This document shows positions 28,536 to 36,888 of a stretch of DNA of 64,000 nucleotides, piece after piece. The translations under genes were made by a program, and so were the position numbers. The stretch comes from Oenococcus kitaharae (GTDB lineage Bacteria > Bacillota > Bacilli > Lactobacillales > Lactobacillaceae): contig NZ_JANJQP010000002.1 in the NCBI RefSeq assembly GCF_025758695.1, forward strand, positions 248,001 to 312,000, read 5' to 3'. The notes beneath the pieces were generated by a model. It was not told the origin of the DNA and ran no database searches. It saw only the letters and a program-made list of their open reading frames with translations. Every line of letters starts with the position of its first letter. The stretch's first letter is position 1.

Positions 28536-28562
28536 TTGACAACTATTTAATATTCGTATAAT
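28536..28562 (+). promoter_or_regulatory. Promoter of oppA
   Basis: A perfect TTGACA (28536-28541) and a perfect TATAAT (28557-28562) stand only 15 bp apart. Separate transcription would let the binding protein exceed the membrane subunits. Confidence 0.65.
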
Positions 28563-28604
28563 ATTATTTTCAATTCTTTGGAAGGATAAGGAGAGAATGT
28601 ACTT

Positions 28605-30425
28605 ATGAAAAAAATTTCTAAATGGTTTGCCGGTACCACTGCATTCGCTACGTTAGCTGGATCAGCAGTTGCTACTGTTGCTCCACTAACCGCTAGTGCT
28701 GCTACCAAAATTAAAAATCCGTTCCCTGTGACCTATAAGAGCTCGAAAAAAGCAATTAAGGGCGGCACTGTTAAAGTAGCTGAGGTATCTGATACGCCCT
28801 TCGTTGGGCAGTGGGTTCAGGCACTTTCACAAGAGGCTACTGATGCCGATGTTGAGGCACCAGCTCTTGAATCATTGTTCTGGACTGATTCACAGTTCAA
28901 ATTCAAAAAGGGCGGCCCTGCTAACATCACCTTCAACAACAGTAATAAGACTGCAACGATTACTTTGCGTAAAAATCTTCGATGGTCTGACGGTTCTCAA
29001 GTAACTGCCAAAGATGTCGAATATGAATATGAATTGATTGCAAATCCAGCCTATGGTTCATCTCGATGGACAGACTCTTTAGCTGATATTGTTGGTTTGG
29101 CTGATTATCATGCTGGTAAGGCAAAGACAATTTCTGGTATTACTTATCCAGATGGTGAAAATGGGAAAGTTTTGCGCATTCAGTTTAAGACGATGCGTCC
29201 TGGTTTTACTCAATCGGGAAATGGCTTTTTCTTGGAATCAGCTGAACCATATCAGTATTTGAAGTCAGTTGATCCTAAGAAACTAGTTTCTGATGCCAAG
29301 ACGACTACACGCCCATTGACTACTGGACCTTTCCGTGTTAAGAAAATTGTTCCAGGTGAATCAATTGCTTACGAACGTAACCCATACTATTGGGGCGCTA
29401 AACCAAAGCTGAACGGTGTGAATGTTACTATCATTTCTACTGCTCAAGCTGTTGCATCTATGCGTTCACATCAATACGATATTTACCAAGGATTGGGCAA
29501 TGATCAGTATAAGCAGGCTCGCCGTATTAAGGGCTATACCATTACTGGAAATCAAGCGCTATACTTCTCAGCTTTGTACTTCAACTTGGGACATTATGAT
29601 GCCAAGACAAGTATGAACGTCACCGACCGTAAGACGCCATTGCAAAAGACCGATCTGCGTAAGGCTATCGGTTATGCACGTAACACAGCTCAAGTTTTGC
29701 AGAAATATAACAATGGCTTGTCTGTTCCTGCTAACACGACTGTACCTCCTATTTTTGGTAAGTTCTGGGATTCTTCAGTTCCTGGATATGCCGCTGCTCA
29801 GAATTTGAAACGTGCTAACAGTCTTTTGACTAAAGCTGGCTTCAAATGGAACAGCAAGAAGACTTTCCGTATTGACCCATCTACTGGAAAGCGTTTGACT
29901 CTGACATACTTGGCACGTTCCGGTGCTGCCAATTCAGAAATCATTGCGCAGAACTACATCCAACAGTGGAAGAAGGTTGGTATTACCGTTAAGCTTTATA
30001 AGGGCAAACTGACTGATTTCAACACTTGGGTTTCGATGATGACTGATCCGACCGCTGATCAAAGCTGGGACTTCACCGATGGTGCATGGTCCACATCTTC
30101 TGAACCATCACAGACTGATCTCTTCTCCGCTACTGCACCATTCAACTTTGGCCATTTTGCTTCTAAGCGCTTGACTTCTTTGCTGAATGCTACTAACAAC
30201 CAAAAGTCTTTGAAGGCTTCTTATCGTGTCAAGCAGTTCCAAAAGTATCAAAAGTATGTTTATGATACAGCTTTCGTTATTCCAACTTCTTATTCTATTA
30301 ACTGGATTCCGAATAATAACCGTATTAAGACTTACTCTTCGGCATATGGTAACAACCCTGGTGGTACTAAGGGTAATTCTTGGGCGACTATGCAAGTTGT
30401 TTCTAAGACTCTTGCGAAAAAGTAA
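28605..30425 (+). CDS. oppA: Oligopeptide-binding protein OppA without a lipobox
   Basis: A 606-residue extracellular binding protein (SBP family 5) that captures peptides for OppBCDF. It begins with a Sec signal peptide whose cleavage site is probably after TASA (about residue 33). There is no lipobox cysteine, unlike OppA of lactococci and most Firmicutes, so membrane retention must differ. Family features include LRWSDGSQVTAKDVEYEYEL and the GPFRVKKIVPGESIAYERNPYYWG stretch. Codon use looks highly expressed. It has its own promoter and a strong terminator. A three-codon ORF (ATG 28597) overlaps its start by ATGA. Confidence 0.93.
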   Translation: MKKISKWFAGTTAFATLAGSAVATVAPLTASAATKIKNPFPVTYKSSKKAIKGGTVKVAEVSDTPFVGQWVQALSQEATDADVEAPALESLFWTDSQFKFKKGGPANITFNNSNKTATITLRKNLRWSDGSQVTAKDVEYEYELIANPAYGSSRWTDSLADIVGLADYHAGKAKTISGITYPDGENGKVLRIQFKTMRPGFTQSGNGFFLESAEPYQYLKSVDPKKLVSDAKTTTRPLTTGPFRVKKIVPGESIAYERNPYYWGAKPKLNGVNVTIISTAQAVASMRSHQYDIYQGLGNDQYKQARRIKGYTITGNQALYFSALYFNLGHYDAKTSMNVTDRKTPLQKTDLRKAIGYARNTAQVLQKYNNGLSVPANTTVPPIFGKFWDSSVPGYAAAQNLKRANSLLTKAGFKWNSKKTFRIDPSTGKRLTLTYLARSGAANSEIIAQNYIQQWKKVGITVKLYKGKLTDFNTWVSMMTDPTADQSWDFTDGAWSTSSEPSQTDLFSATAPFNFGHFASKRLTSLLNATNNQKSLKASYRVKQFQKYQKYVYDTAFVIPTSYSINWIPNNNRIKTYSSAYGNNPGGTKGNSWATMQVVSKTLAKK

Positions 30426-30455
30426 TCTCTCGAGTATCTATAAAAAAATTCAAAG

Positions 30456-30480
30456 ACTCGCGAAACGCGAGTTTTTTTTA
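30456..30480 (+). terminator. Terminator after oppA
   Basis: ACTCGCG (30456-30462) pairs with CGCGAGT (30466-30472) around AAA, with a T run of eight. Confidence 0.9.
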
Positions 30481-30490
30481 TGCCCGTTTA

Positions 30491-30519
30491 ATGAAATTTT
30501 TGGGCAATACCGTTATGAT
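30491..30519 (+). promoter_or_regulatory. Promoter of the cyclophilin gene
   Basis: ATGAAA (30491-30496) and TATGAT (30514-30519) are spaced by 17 bp. The ATG at 30529 lies nine bases past the -10, so the leader is only a few bases. Confidence 0.45.
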
Positions 30520-30528
30520 GGATAGGTT

Positions 30529-31374
30529 ATGAATAAAAAAAATAAGATTTTAATTATTTTAGGATCGGTCCTAGTGGCGGTTTTCTTTATATGGGAAAGC
30601 GTTGCGATTTATCAGCAGAATCGTGCTAGTGAGGCTGCCTCATCTTCCAGTAGTACGGCAGCCAGTGATACCAGTTCTAGCAGCAGTAGTGCACTAAATG
30701 CGAAATATTCCAAAAGTGAGTTGAACAACATGGCTTTACCTCAATTAACAACAACAATCGGCAGCGGAGAAACAAAAGTTACTTTTGAAACCACAGCCGG
30801 AACGGTTGTAGCTAAAATTTTCAATAAATACGCGCCTTTGGCAGCGGAGAACTTTCTGACTCATGCTCAAGAGGGCTATTACAATGGATTGGAATTCTTC
30901 CGTGTCTATAAAGATTTTATGATTCAAAGTGGTGATCCGAAAAATGTTGGTACTGGCGGCCAATCGATCTGGGCCTCTGGTGCACACAAGAACGCTAAAA
31001 TTGATGCTGGTACAGGGTTTAAAAACGAGATCAGCCCTAATTTATATTTCATTCGTGGTGCGATTGGTATGGCGAATGCCGGGACTGCTAATACGAATGG
31101 CTCACAGTTCTTTATTGAAGAGAGCAGCAGCAATGTACAGGCACAGATCACGGATAAAAATGCTTATCCGACTAAGATATATGATGCTTATAAAAATGGC
31201 GGCACACCGAGCTTGGATGGCAGTTATACAGTTTTTGGTCAGGTAATTTCCGGCATGAACATTGTTGATCAGATTGCTAAAGCGGATGTGACAACCAATG
31301 CCACAACTTCCGAAAAGACTTTCCCTAAGAACCCGATTAAAATCACTAAGGTCACAGTCGAAGAAAGTAAATAA
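30529..31374 (+). CDS. Membrane-anchored peptidyl-prolyl cis-trans isomerase (cyclophilin)
   Basis: A 281-residue protein. Residues 7-27 are an uncleaved-looking membrane anchor, residues 34-60 a Ser/Ala-rich linker, and residues 75-280 a cyclophilin domain with FFRVYKDFMIQSGDP, GAIGMANAGTANTNGSQFFI and YTVFGQVISGMNIVDQI. It probably helps fold exported proteins on the outer face of the membrane. Comparable proteins in relatives are lipoproteins; no cysteine is present here. The ATG lacks a good Shine-Dalgarno. Confidence 0.92.
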   Translation: MNKKNKILIILGSVLVAVFFIWESVAIYQQNRASEAASSSSSTAASDTSSSSSSALNAKYSKSELNNMALPQLTTTIGSGETKVTFETTAGTVVAKIFNKYAPLAAENFLTHAQEGYYNGLEFFRVYKDFMIQSGDPKNVGTGGQSIWASGAHKNAKIDAGTGFKNEISPNLYFIRGAIGMANAGTANTNGSQFFIEESSSNVQAQITDKNAYPTKIYDAYKNGGTPSLDGSYTVFGQVISGMNIVDQIAKADVTTNATTSEKTFPKNPIKITKVTVEESK

Positions 31375-31396
31375 TCACCTAGGTGTGGTTATTTTT
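31369..31396 (+). terminator. Terminator after the cyclophilin gene
   Basis: AAATAATCACC (31369-31379) pairs with GGTG-tg-GTTATTT (31382-31394) with a two-base bulge. A few T residues follow, and the stem includes the stop codon. Confidence 0.55.
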
Positions 31397-31404
31397 ATAT
31401 TTGT

Positions 31405-31433
31405 CTGACAAAAAAGAGTGAAGCTACTATAAT
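31405..31433 (+). promoter_or_regulatory. Promoter of the KimA-like gene
   Basis: CTGACA (31405-31410), a 17-bp spacer and a perfect TATAAT (31428-31433). The ATG at 31443 is nine bases past the -10 with no Shine-Dalgarno, which points to a leaderless message. Confidence 0.7.
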
Positions 31434-31442
31434 GATCTAGTC

Positions 31443-33287
31443 ATGTTGAAGTATTTGAAGAGAGTACTGATCGGGAAGCCATTAAAGACTAACGATACAG
31501 GCTCTCAAAGTCTGAATGTATTTAAGGCATTGGCGCTCTTGTCGTCTGATGCACTATCATCCATTGCATATGGAACTGAAATGATTACCACGGCCTTGCT
31601 TGCCGGTGGCGCGGCGGCTTTGTGGCTGCAGTTGCCAATCGCGGGCTTGGTTCTTTTACTATTGGGTGCGATTGCACTTTCTTATGTGATGATCATCCAC
31701 GCTTATCCGTCAGGTGGCGGTGCTTATGCCGTGGCTTCTCAAAATTGGGGCTCTTGGACCGGCTTAGTTGCCGGTGGATCCTTATTAGTCGATTATATGC
31801 TGACTGTGGCTGTATCGGCCGCTTCAGCCACTGATGCCATCTCTTCAGCGATTCCAGAAGTGCGGCACCTTTCACTAATTTCTATTATCATTGTCATCCT
31901 TCTAATGCTGATGAATCTGCGTGGATTGAGCGAATCTGCTAATTTTTTGATGATACCGGTATATTTCTTTATTGTGGCCATGTTCGCAATGTTAGCTATC
32001 GGTTTTGTACGGATTGGCCTGGGCCAAATTGTTTATCAAGCACCTACAATGGCTGAAAAAATAGCACCAACCATGAGCGTGGGCTTCATTTTGTTTATGC
32101 GGGCATTCTCCTCTGGTTCTTCGTCATTAACAGGTGTGGAAGCTATATCGAATTCAGTTCCGAATTTTCATAGTCCAAAGGAACGTAACGCGTCAAAGAC
32201 ATTGGTTATTCTTGTCATCGTGTTAGGGCTATTCTTTGTTTCTGTGACATTCTTCAGTTATTTTTTGGGAATTGTGCCTAATGGCCAAACAACTGTCATG
32301 GCGCAAATCGCCGGTAGTATCTTTGGAGCGGGCGGAATTGGCTTTTATCTTTTCCAACTATCAACTGCGCTTATCCTGACTGTGGCCGCGAATACGGGTT
32401 TTTCGGCCTTTCCGATGCTGGCCTATAATATGGCCAACGATAAATTTATGCCTCATTTGTTTAAAGACCGTGGTGATCGTCTCGGGTATTCTAATGGTAT
32501 TGTGAGTTTGTCAATTGGTGCGATTGTCCTGCTGCTGGTATTTAAGGGCAAAGTAGAGGCTCTGATTCCTTTGTACGCAGTTGGTGTCTTCGTACCTTTC
32601 ACTTTGAGCCAATCCGGCATGATTATTCACTGGTGGCGCGCACGCGGCCGACTGTGGATTTTTAAAGCGTTTGTTAACTTCATAGGTGCTTTGATCTCTT
32701 TGGTGCTGGTTATTTCGATGTTCGCACTGCATTTTGGTGGTGTTTGGCCTTACTTAATCATTATGCCAATACTTCTGCACTTCTTTAATGATGTACATTC
32801 ACATTATGTTAGCATTGCTAAACAGTTGAAATTAACACCTTCTACAGCCCGCTTGCATCGACATAATTATGACGGTGCGATGGTGATTGTGTTTATGGGT
32901 AATGTTACGCGGGTCACAATTTCTGCTATGGATTATGCCAAGTCCATTGGGGACGAGGTTATCGGCATGCATGTCTCTTTTGATACAAATATCAAAAAAG
33001 AGAAAGAGACTGCCGAGGAATTTGAAAAGTATTTCCCGGGTATTCGTTATGTGGACATCCATTCCAGTTATCGCTCGGTCATTCAGCCTGCACGTGAATT
33101 CATTGACTCCATGAGCAAGCAGGCAGCCAAACGCAATTGGTCTTTGACGATTATGGTGCCGCAGTTTGTTCCCAAGCATTGGTGGCAGAATGCTATGCAC
33201 AACCAGACTGCATTTAGGCTGAGAAGTGCTTTTATCTCTCGTGACGATATCACAATTTCTTCTTATTACTATCACCTCAGAGACTGA
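31443..33287 (+). CDS. kimA: KimA/YdaO-like potassium importer (APC superfamily)
   Basis: A 614-residue protein. Residues of about 20-470 form 12 membrane helices closely resembling Bacillus KimA: IGKPLKTN at the N-terminus, ALLSSDALSSIAYGTE, YPSGGGAYAVA, GGSLLVDYMLTVAVS, NLRGLSESAN and LIPLYAVGVFVPFTLSQSGM. The remaining 140 residues form a cytoplasmic domain. KimA is a proton-coupled high-affinity K+ importer inhibited by c-di-AMP. The cyclase gene cdaA is in this window. Generic APC annotation as amino-acid permease is the main alternative, but the similarity to KimA runs along the whole length. Confidence 0.85.
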   Translation: MLKYLKRVLIGKPLKTNDTGSQSLNVFKALALLSSDALSSIAYGTEMITTALLAGGAAALWLQLPIAGLVLLLLGAIALSYVMIIHAYPSGGGAYAVASQNWGSWTGLVAGGSLLVDYMLTVAVSAASATDAISSAIPEVRHLSLISIIIVILLMLMNLRGLSESANFLMIPVYFFIVAMFAMLAIGFVRIGLGQIVYQAPTMAEKIAPTMSVGFILFMRAFSSGSSSLTGVEAISNSVPNFHSPKERNASKTLVILVIVLGLFFVSVTFFSYFLGIVPNGQTTVMAQIAGSIFGAGGIGFYLFQLSTALILTVAANTGFSAFPMLAYNMANDKFMPHLFKDRGDRLGYSNGIVSLSIGAIVLLLVFKGKVEALIPLYAVGVFVPFTLSQSGMIIHWWRARGRLWIFKAFVNFIGALISLVLVISMFALHFGGVWPYLIIMPILLHFFNDVHSHYVSIAKQLKLTPSTARLHRHNYDGAMVIVFMGNVTRVTISAMDYAKSIGDEVIGMHVSFDTNIKKEKETAEEFEKYFPGIRYVDIHSSYRSVIQPAREFIDSMSKQAAKRNWSLTIMVPQFVPKHWWQNAMHNQTAFRLRSAFISRDDITISSYYYHLRD

Positions 33288-33293
33288 TACAAT
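33285..33293 (+). promoter_or_regulatory. Extended -10 before tRNA-Pro
   Basis: TGATACAAT (hexamer TACAAT, 33288-33293) overlaps the end of kimA and would start transcription about 23 nt before the tRNA. No clear -35. Confidence 0.4.
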
Positions 33294-33322
33294 AGTTATT
33301 GCGGGTTTAAAAACCGCATGTA

Positions 33323-33396
33323 CGGGATGTAGCTCAGCTTGGTAGAGCACCACGTTCGGGACGTGGGGGTCATGGGTTCGAATCCCGTCATCCCGA
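33323..33396 (+). tRNA. tRNA-Pro (anticodon CGG)
   Basis: A complete 74-nt cloverleaf. The acceptor is CGGGATG/CATCCCG with discriminator A. The anticodon stem is CCACG/CGTGG with loop TTCGGGA (anticodon at 33357-33359), and the T loop is TTCGAAT. CCA is not encoded. It reads CCG codons. Confidence 0.95.
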
Positions 33397-33433
33397 TCAG
33401 ATCAATGTTTTTAATTCAGGATATTCGATGCTA

Positions 33434-33458
33434 AAGCAGGACTTTGTGCCTGTTTTTT
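33434..33458 (+). terminator. Terminator after tRNA-Pro
   Basis: AAGCAGG (33434-33440) pairs with CCTGTTT (33449-33455) around an eight-base loop, followed by T residues. Confidence 0.7.
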
Positions 33459-33493
33459 CGTATCTCTTTTAGAAAATATGAAAAATTTACAAA

Positions 33494-33548
33494 ATGTAAG
33501 CGCTTAAATATGTAAGCGCTTGCGATTATCTCAGAAAGAGATTAGAAT
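33494..33548 (+). promoter_or_regulatory. Promoter of the mannose PTS operon with paired CcpA-like boxes
   Basis: The 12-mer ATGTAAGCGCTT occurs twice, at 33494-33505 and 33510-33521, 16 bp apart. The second, extended to 33524, matches the cre consensus at all but the last position; the first misses the C at position 14. The promoter is TTGCGA (33520-33525) and TAGAAT (33543-33548) with a 17-bp spacer, so the second box covers the -35. Confidence 0.75.
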
Positions 33549-33601
33549 AGATCAAGTACGATGAAGAAACTTCCAGAATGGAAGTTAAGGAGGATAGCAC
33601 G

Positions 33602-34588
33602 ATGGTTGGAATAGTCATCGCAAGTCATGGCGAATTTGCCAAGGGTATTCTTCAGTCGGGGTCTATGATTTTCGGAGAGCAAAAAGAAGTAACTGCTGTT
33701 ACTTTTATGCCCAATGAAGGGCCGGAAGACTTAAGAAAACATTTGGAAGCTGCCATTGCCGGCTTTGGGAGTGACGATGAAGTTCTGTTCCTGATTGATC
33801 TTTGGGGAGGCTCTCCATTCAATCAATCGAATGCTATTTACGAAGAACACAAGGATAAGATGGCGATTGTCACCGGTTTGAATTTGCCGATGCTGATTGA
33901 AGCTTACTCTTCGCGTTTGAGTTTAAATAGCGCTCACGAGATTGCAGCTCACATCCTTGGTGAAGGCCGGGCTGGTGTTCGTATCAAGCCTGAGAGCTTG
34001 GCTGGGAATGATACTGGAAACGCATCTCAGCCCAAACCGGCACCAGCAATGGTTGCTCAAGGCAATGGGCAATTGAAGATCAGTCTTGCTCGGCTGGATT
34101 CTCGCCTGCTGCACGGACAAGTGGCAACTGCTTGGTCTAAGTCGGTTCATCCGACACGGATTGTCGTTGTCTCTGATGCGGTAGCCAAGGACCAATTAAG
34201 GAAGTCGCTCATTACAGAAGCGGCTCCCCCAGAAGTTAAAGCCAATGTTATACCGATTGAGAAATTGATAGAGATTTGGCATGATCCAAGGTTTGGTAAT
34301 CAGCGTTTCCTGCTTCTTTTTGAAACACCACAAGATGTTGCCCGCGCGGTAGATGGCGGTGTCAAAATACCTGAGTTGAACATTGGTTCGTTAGCCCATT
34401 CAGAAGGCAAGACCATGATCAACAATGTGTTGGCCGTTGATGAAAATGATGTCAAGACTTTTGAACATCTGCGTGATGAGGGTGTCAAGTTTGATGTTCG
34501 GAAGGTGCCTGCAGATAACAGTCAGGATCTGATGCCAATGATTAAAAAAGCCGGATTCCAGCTGGATGACACGAAGGAGAAAGAGTAA
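33602..34588 (+). CDS. manX: Mannose-type PTS component IIAB
   Basis: A 328-residue soluble phosphotransferase. The IIA domain (1-135) has its phosphorylated His in IASHGEFAKG. A Pro/Ala-rich linker (about 140-160) precedes the IIB domain, whose active His is in RLDSRLLHGQVATAW. It passes phosphate from HPr to the sugar carried by IIC-IID, usually glucose, mannose or glucosamine. I chose ATG 33602 because AAGGAGG sits upstream and the protein then starts with the canonical MVGIVIASHG. It is the first gene of the operon. Confidence 0.95.
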   Translation: MVGIVIASHGEFAKGILQSGSMIFGEQKEVTAVTFMPNEGPEDLRKHLEAAIAGFGSDDEVLFLIDLWGGSPFNQSNAIYEEHKDKMAIVTGLNLPMLIEAYSSRLSLNSAHEIAAHILGEGRAGVRIKPESLAGNDTGNASQPKPAPAMVAQGNGQLKISLARLDSRLLHGQVATAWSKSVHPTRIVVVSDAVAKDQLRKSLITEAAPPEVKANVIPIEKLIEIWHDPRFGNQRFLLLFETPQDVARAVDGGVKIPELNIGSLAHSEGKTMINNVLAVDENDVKTFEHLRDEGVKFDVRKVPADNSQDLMPMIKKAGFQLDDTKEKE

Positions 34589-35392
34589 ATGTCAGTCATA
34601 TCAATGATTTTAGTTGTCATAGTTGCCTTCTTTGCTGGTATGGAAGGTATCCTAGACGAGTTTGAGTTTCATCAGCCCTTGGTCGCTTGTACATTGATCG
34701 GGCTCGTTACCGGTGATTTGGTTCCATGTATCATGTTAGGCGGATCCTTGCAGTTGATTGCTTTGGGCTGGGCTAACATTGGTGCCGCAGTTGCCCCTGA
34801 TGCCGCTCTGGCCTCAGTTGCTTCATCAATTATTCTGGTTTTGGGTGGACAAGGAACTAAGGGTGTTTCTTCTGCGATCGGCCTAGCGATTCCGCTGGCT
34901 GTTGCTGGCTTGTTCCTAACAATGGTCGCACGTACCTTAGCCGTACCGATTATCCATATCATGGACCGGGCCGCGGATCGTGGTGATATTGGGAGTATTG
35001 ATCTCTGGCATATTATTGCGATCTGCATGCAGGGCCTGCGTATAGCAATTCCCGCTGCACTATTGCTCTTCATTCCGGCTAGCGCCGTTAGAGGTGTCTT
35101 AAGTGCGATGCCTGCATGGCTGAACGCCGGTATGACAATCGGTGGTGGCATGGTTGTGGCTGTTGGTTATGCAATGGTTATCAACATGATGTCCAGCCGC
35201 GAAGTTTGGCCATTCTTTATTCTCGGTTTTGTTATTGCAACCGTCACAAATCTGACTTTGATTGCGATTGGTGCTATTGGTATCTCGCTTGCCTTGATCT
35301 ATCTTGATCTTTCTAAAAAAGGCAGTTCGTCAAATGGCGGTGGCAGCAGCAATGCTGGTGATCCGATTGACAATATCTTGAATGATTACTGA
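34589..35392 (+). CDS. manY: Mannose-type PTS component IIC
   Basis: A 267-residue membrane permease subunit with the EIIC-Man pattern: FEFHQPLVACTLIGLVTGDL, GGSLQLIALGWANIGAAVAPDAALASVAS, and later GMTIGGGMVVAVGYAMVINMM. It starts directly after the IIAB stop with AAGGAGAAAG upstream. The C-terminus is a Gly/Ser-rich tail. Confidence 0.95.
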   Translation: MSVISMILVVIVAFFAGMEGILDEFEFHQPLVACTLIGLVTGDLVPCIMLGGSLQLIALGWANIGAAVAPDAALASVASSIILVLGGQGTKGVSSAIGLAIPLAVAGLFLTMVARTLAVPIIHIMDRAADRGDIGSIDLWHIIAICMQGLRIAIPAALLLFIPASAVRGVLSAMPAWLNAGMTIGGGMVVAVGYAMVINMMSSREVWPFFILGFVIATVTNLTLIAIGAIGISLALIYLDLSKKGSSSNGGGSSNAGDPIDNILNDY

Positions 35393-35411
35393 GGAAAAGG
35401 AGGAATAGAAA

Positions 35412-36329
35412 ATGGCAGATGAAAAAAAGGTTCATTTAACTAAGAGAGACCGTTTAGCTGTTGCTTGGCGTTCCACCTTTATCCAAGGGTCATGGAATTA
35501 TGAGCGTATGCAAAACGGCGGCTGGGTATTTTCCTTAATCCCAGCTATCAAGAAATTATATCCAAATAAAGATGATCGGATAGCCGCCCTGAAGCGGCAC
35601 CTTGAATTCTTTAACACTCACCCTTATCTGGCTTCACCGGTTATCGGTGTGACTTTGGCCTTGGAAGAGGACCGTGCGAACGGTGCAGCTGTTGATGATG
35701 TTGCCATTCAAGGTGTTAAAGTCGGCATGATGGGTCCGCTGGCTGGTGTCGGTGATCCAGTCTTTTGGTACACGGTTCGTCCTATCTTAGGTGCTTTAGG
35801 TGCTTCATTAGCTTTAAGCGGTAATATTCTTGGACCAATCTTGTTCTTTGTTCTTTGGAACATTATTCGTTGGGGATTTATGTGGTATACCCAGGAATTT
35901 GGTTATCGGGCCGGGTCTCGAATTACAGAAGACCTTTCCGGCGGTTTGCTGCAGGATGTGACAAAGGGCGCTTCAATCATGGGTATGTTTGTTCTGGCAG
36001 CCTTGGTACAGCGCTGGGTTTCAATTCGATTTACGCCAGTCGTTTCTAATGTGCGTTTAGCTAAAGGTGCTTACATTGATTGGACCAAGATTCCTTTGAC
36101 CCACAACGGATTGCAGGAAGCTTTCACTCAATATCAGAGCGGTTTGGCGCTGAGTGCAACACGTGTTACCACCTTGCAGAATAACTTGGATTCTTTGATT
36201 CCAGGACTGGCAGCTTTATTGCTGACTTTCTTCTGCATGTGGCTATTAAAGAAAAAGGTTTCGCCAATTATCATTATTATTGGTATCTTCGTCTTTGGTA
36301 TTGTGGCTCACGTATTGAATATCTTGTAA
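35412..36329 (+). CDS. manZ: Mannose-type PTS component IID
   Basis: A 305-residue membrane subunit. It shows QGSWNYERMQNGGW near residue 25, GVTLALEEDRANG, and the MMGPLAGVGDPVFWYTVRPI motif of EIID-Man. It works with IIC as the sugar channel and is the receptor part for class IIa bacteriocins and some phages in relatives. AAAGGAGGA precedes the ATG. Confidence 0.95.
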   Translation: MADEKKVHLTKRDRLAVAWRSTFIQGSWNYERMQNGGWVFSLIPAIKKLYPNKDDRIAALKRHLEFFNTHPYLASPVIGVTLALEEDRANGAAVDDVAIQGVKVGMMGPLAGVGDPVFWYTVRPILGALGASLALSGNILGPILFFVLWNIIRWGFMWYTQEFGYRAGSRITEDLSGGLLQDVTKGASIMGMFVLAALVQRWVSIRFTPVVSNVRLAKGAYIDWTKIPLTHNGLQEAFTQYQSGLALSATRVTTLQNNLDSLIPGLAALLLTFFCMWLLKKKVSPIIIIIGIFVFGIVAHVLNIL

Positions 36330-36349
36330 GCCGAGTTTATAAGTTATTT

Positions 36350-36394
36350 AAGAACGATCTTAGTTCAGGCTTACTGAATGGGATCGTTCTTTTG
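36350..36394 (+). terminator. Terminator or attenuator between IID and the DUF956 gene
   Basis: AAGAACGATC (36350-36359) pairs with GATCGTTCTT (36382-36391). An inner AGTTCAG/CTGAAT-type stem extends the hairpin. Only a short T run follows, so read-through into the DUF956 gene is possible. Confidence 0.65.
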
Positions 36395-36434
36395 CTGAAA
36401 AGCTAGTTTCGCTGTTATTAAAAAGGAGAACCAA

Positions 36435-36815
36435 ATGGTACAGTCGCTTAATTCGAAAGTTGATTTAGTTATTCCGGCAACGTCTTTTTTAGGCTTATCT
36501 GAATACGGCAAGATCATGATTGGCAACAAGGGTTTTGAATTTTACAACGAGAAAGATTTGCGAAAGTATATTCAGATCCCCTGGAAAGATGTTAACTACG
36601 TCATTGCTTCAGTGATGTTTAAGGGCAAATGGATTCCGCGCTATACGGTGCAGACGAACCATAACGGTAGTTATACCTTTGCTTCGCGTCAGCCTCAAAA
36701 AGTGTTGAAAGCCATGCAGAAGTATGTGAAACCTGGTCACATGGTACGTTCGCTGACTTTTTTTCAAGTAATCAGACGTGGTATCAAAGCGCTTTTTAGC
36801 CATAAAAAAGCATAA
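36435..36815 (+). CDS. manO: DUF956 protein of the mannose PTS operon (ManO-like)
   Basis: A 126-residue soluble protein of the DUF956 family, which accompanies mannose PTS operons in lactic acid bacteria. It begins MVQSLNSKVDLVIPATSFLGLSEYGKIMIG and has IPWKDVNYVIASVMFKGKWIPRY. Its biochemical role is not established; a regulatory role has been proposed from context. AAAGGAG is upstream. It is separated from IID by a terminator-like hairpin, so its level is probably lower. Confidence 0.87.
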   Translation: MVQSLNSKVDLVIPATSFLGLSEYGKIMIGNKGFEFYNEKDLRKYIQIPWKDVNYVIASVMFKGKWIPRYTVQTNHNGSYTFASRQPQKVLKAMQKYVKPGHMVRSLTFFQVIRRGIKALFSHKKA

Positions 36816-36888
36816 TTACTGAACAAATGTTTGACCTCCTTGACTAAATTGCATTTGCATTGACGGCTGTCCGGATGGAGGAAATATT

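Noticed and set aside
32832-33353. 173-codon frame on the minus strand over the end of kimA and tRNA-Pro
   Set aside because: It runs through a tRNA gene and antisense to kimA; no motif.
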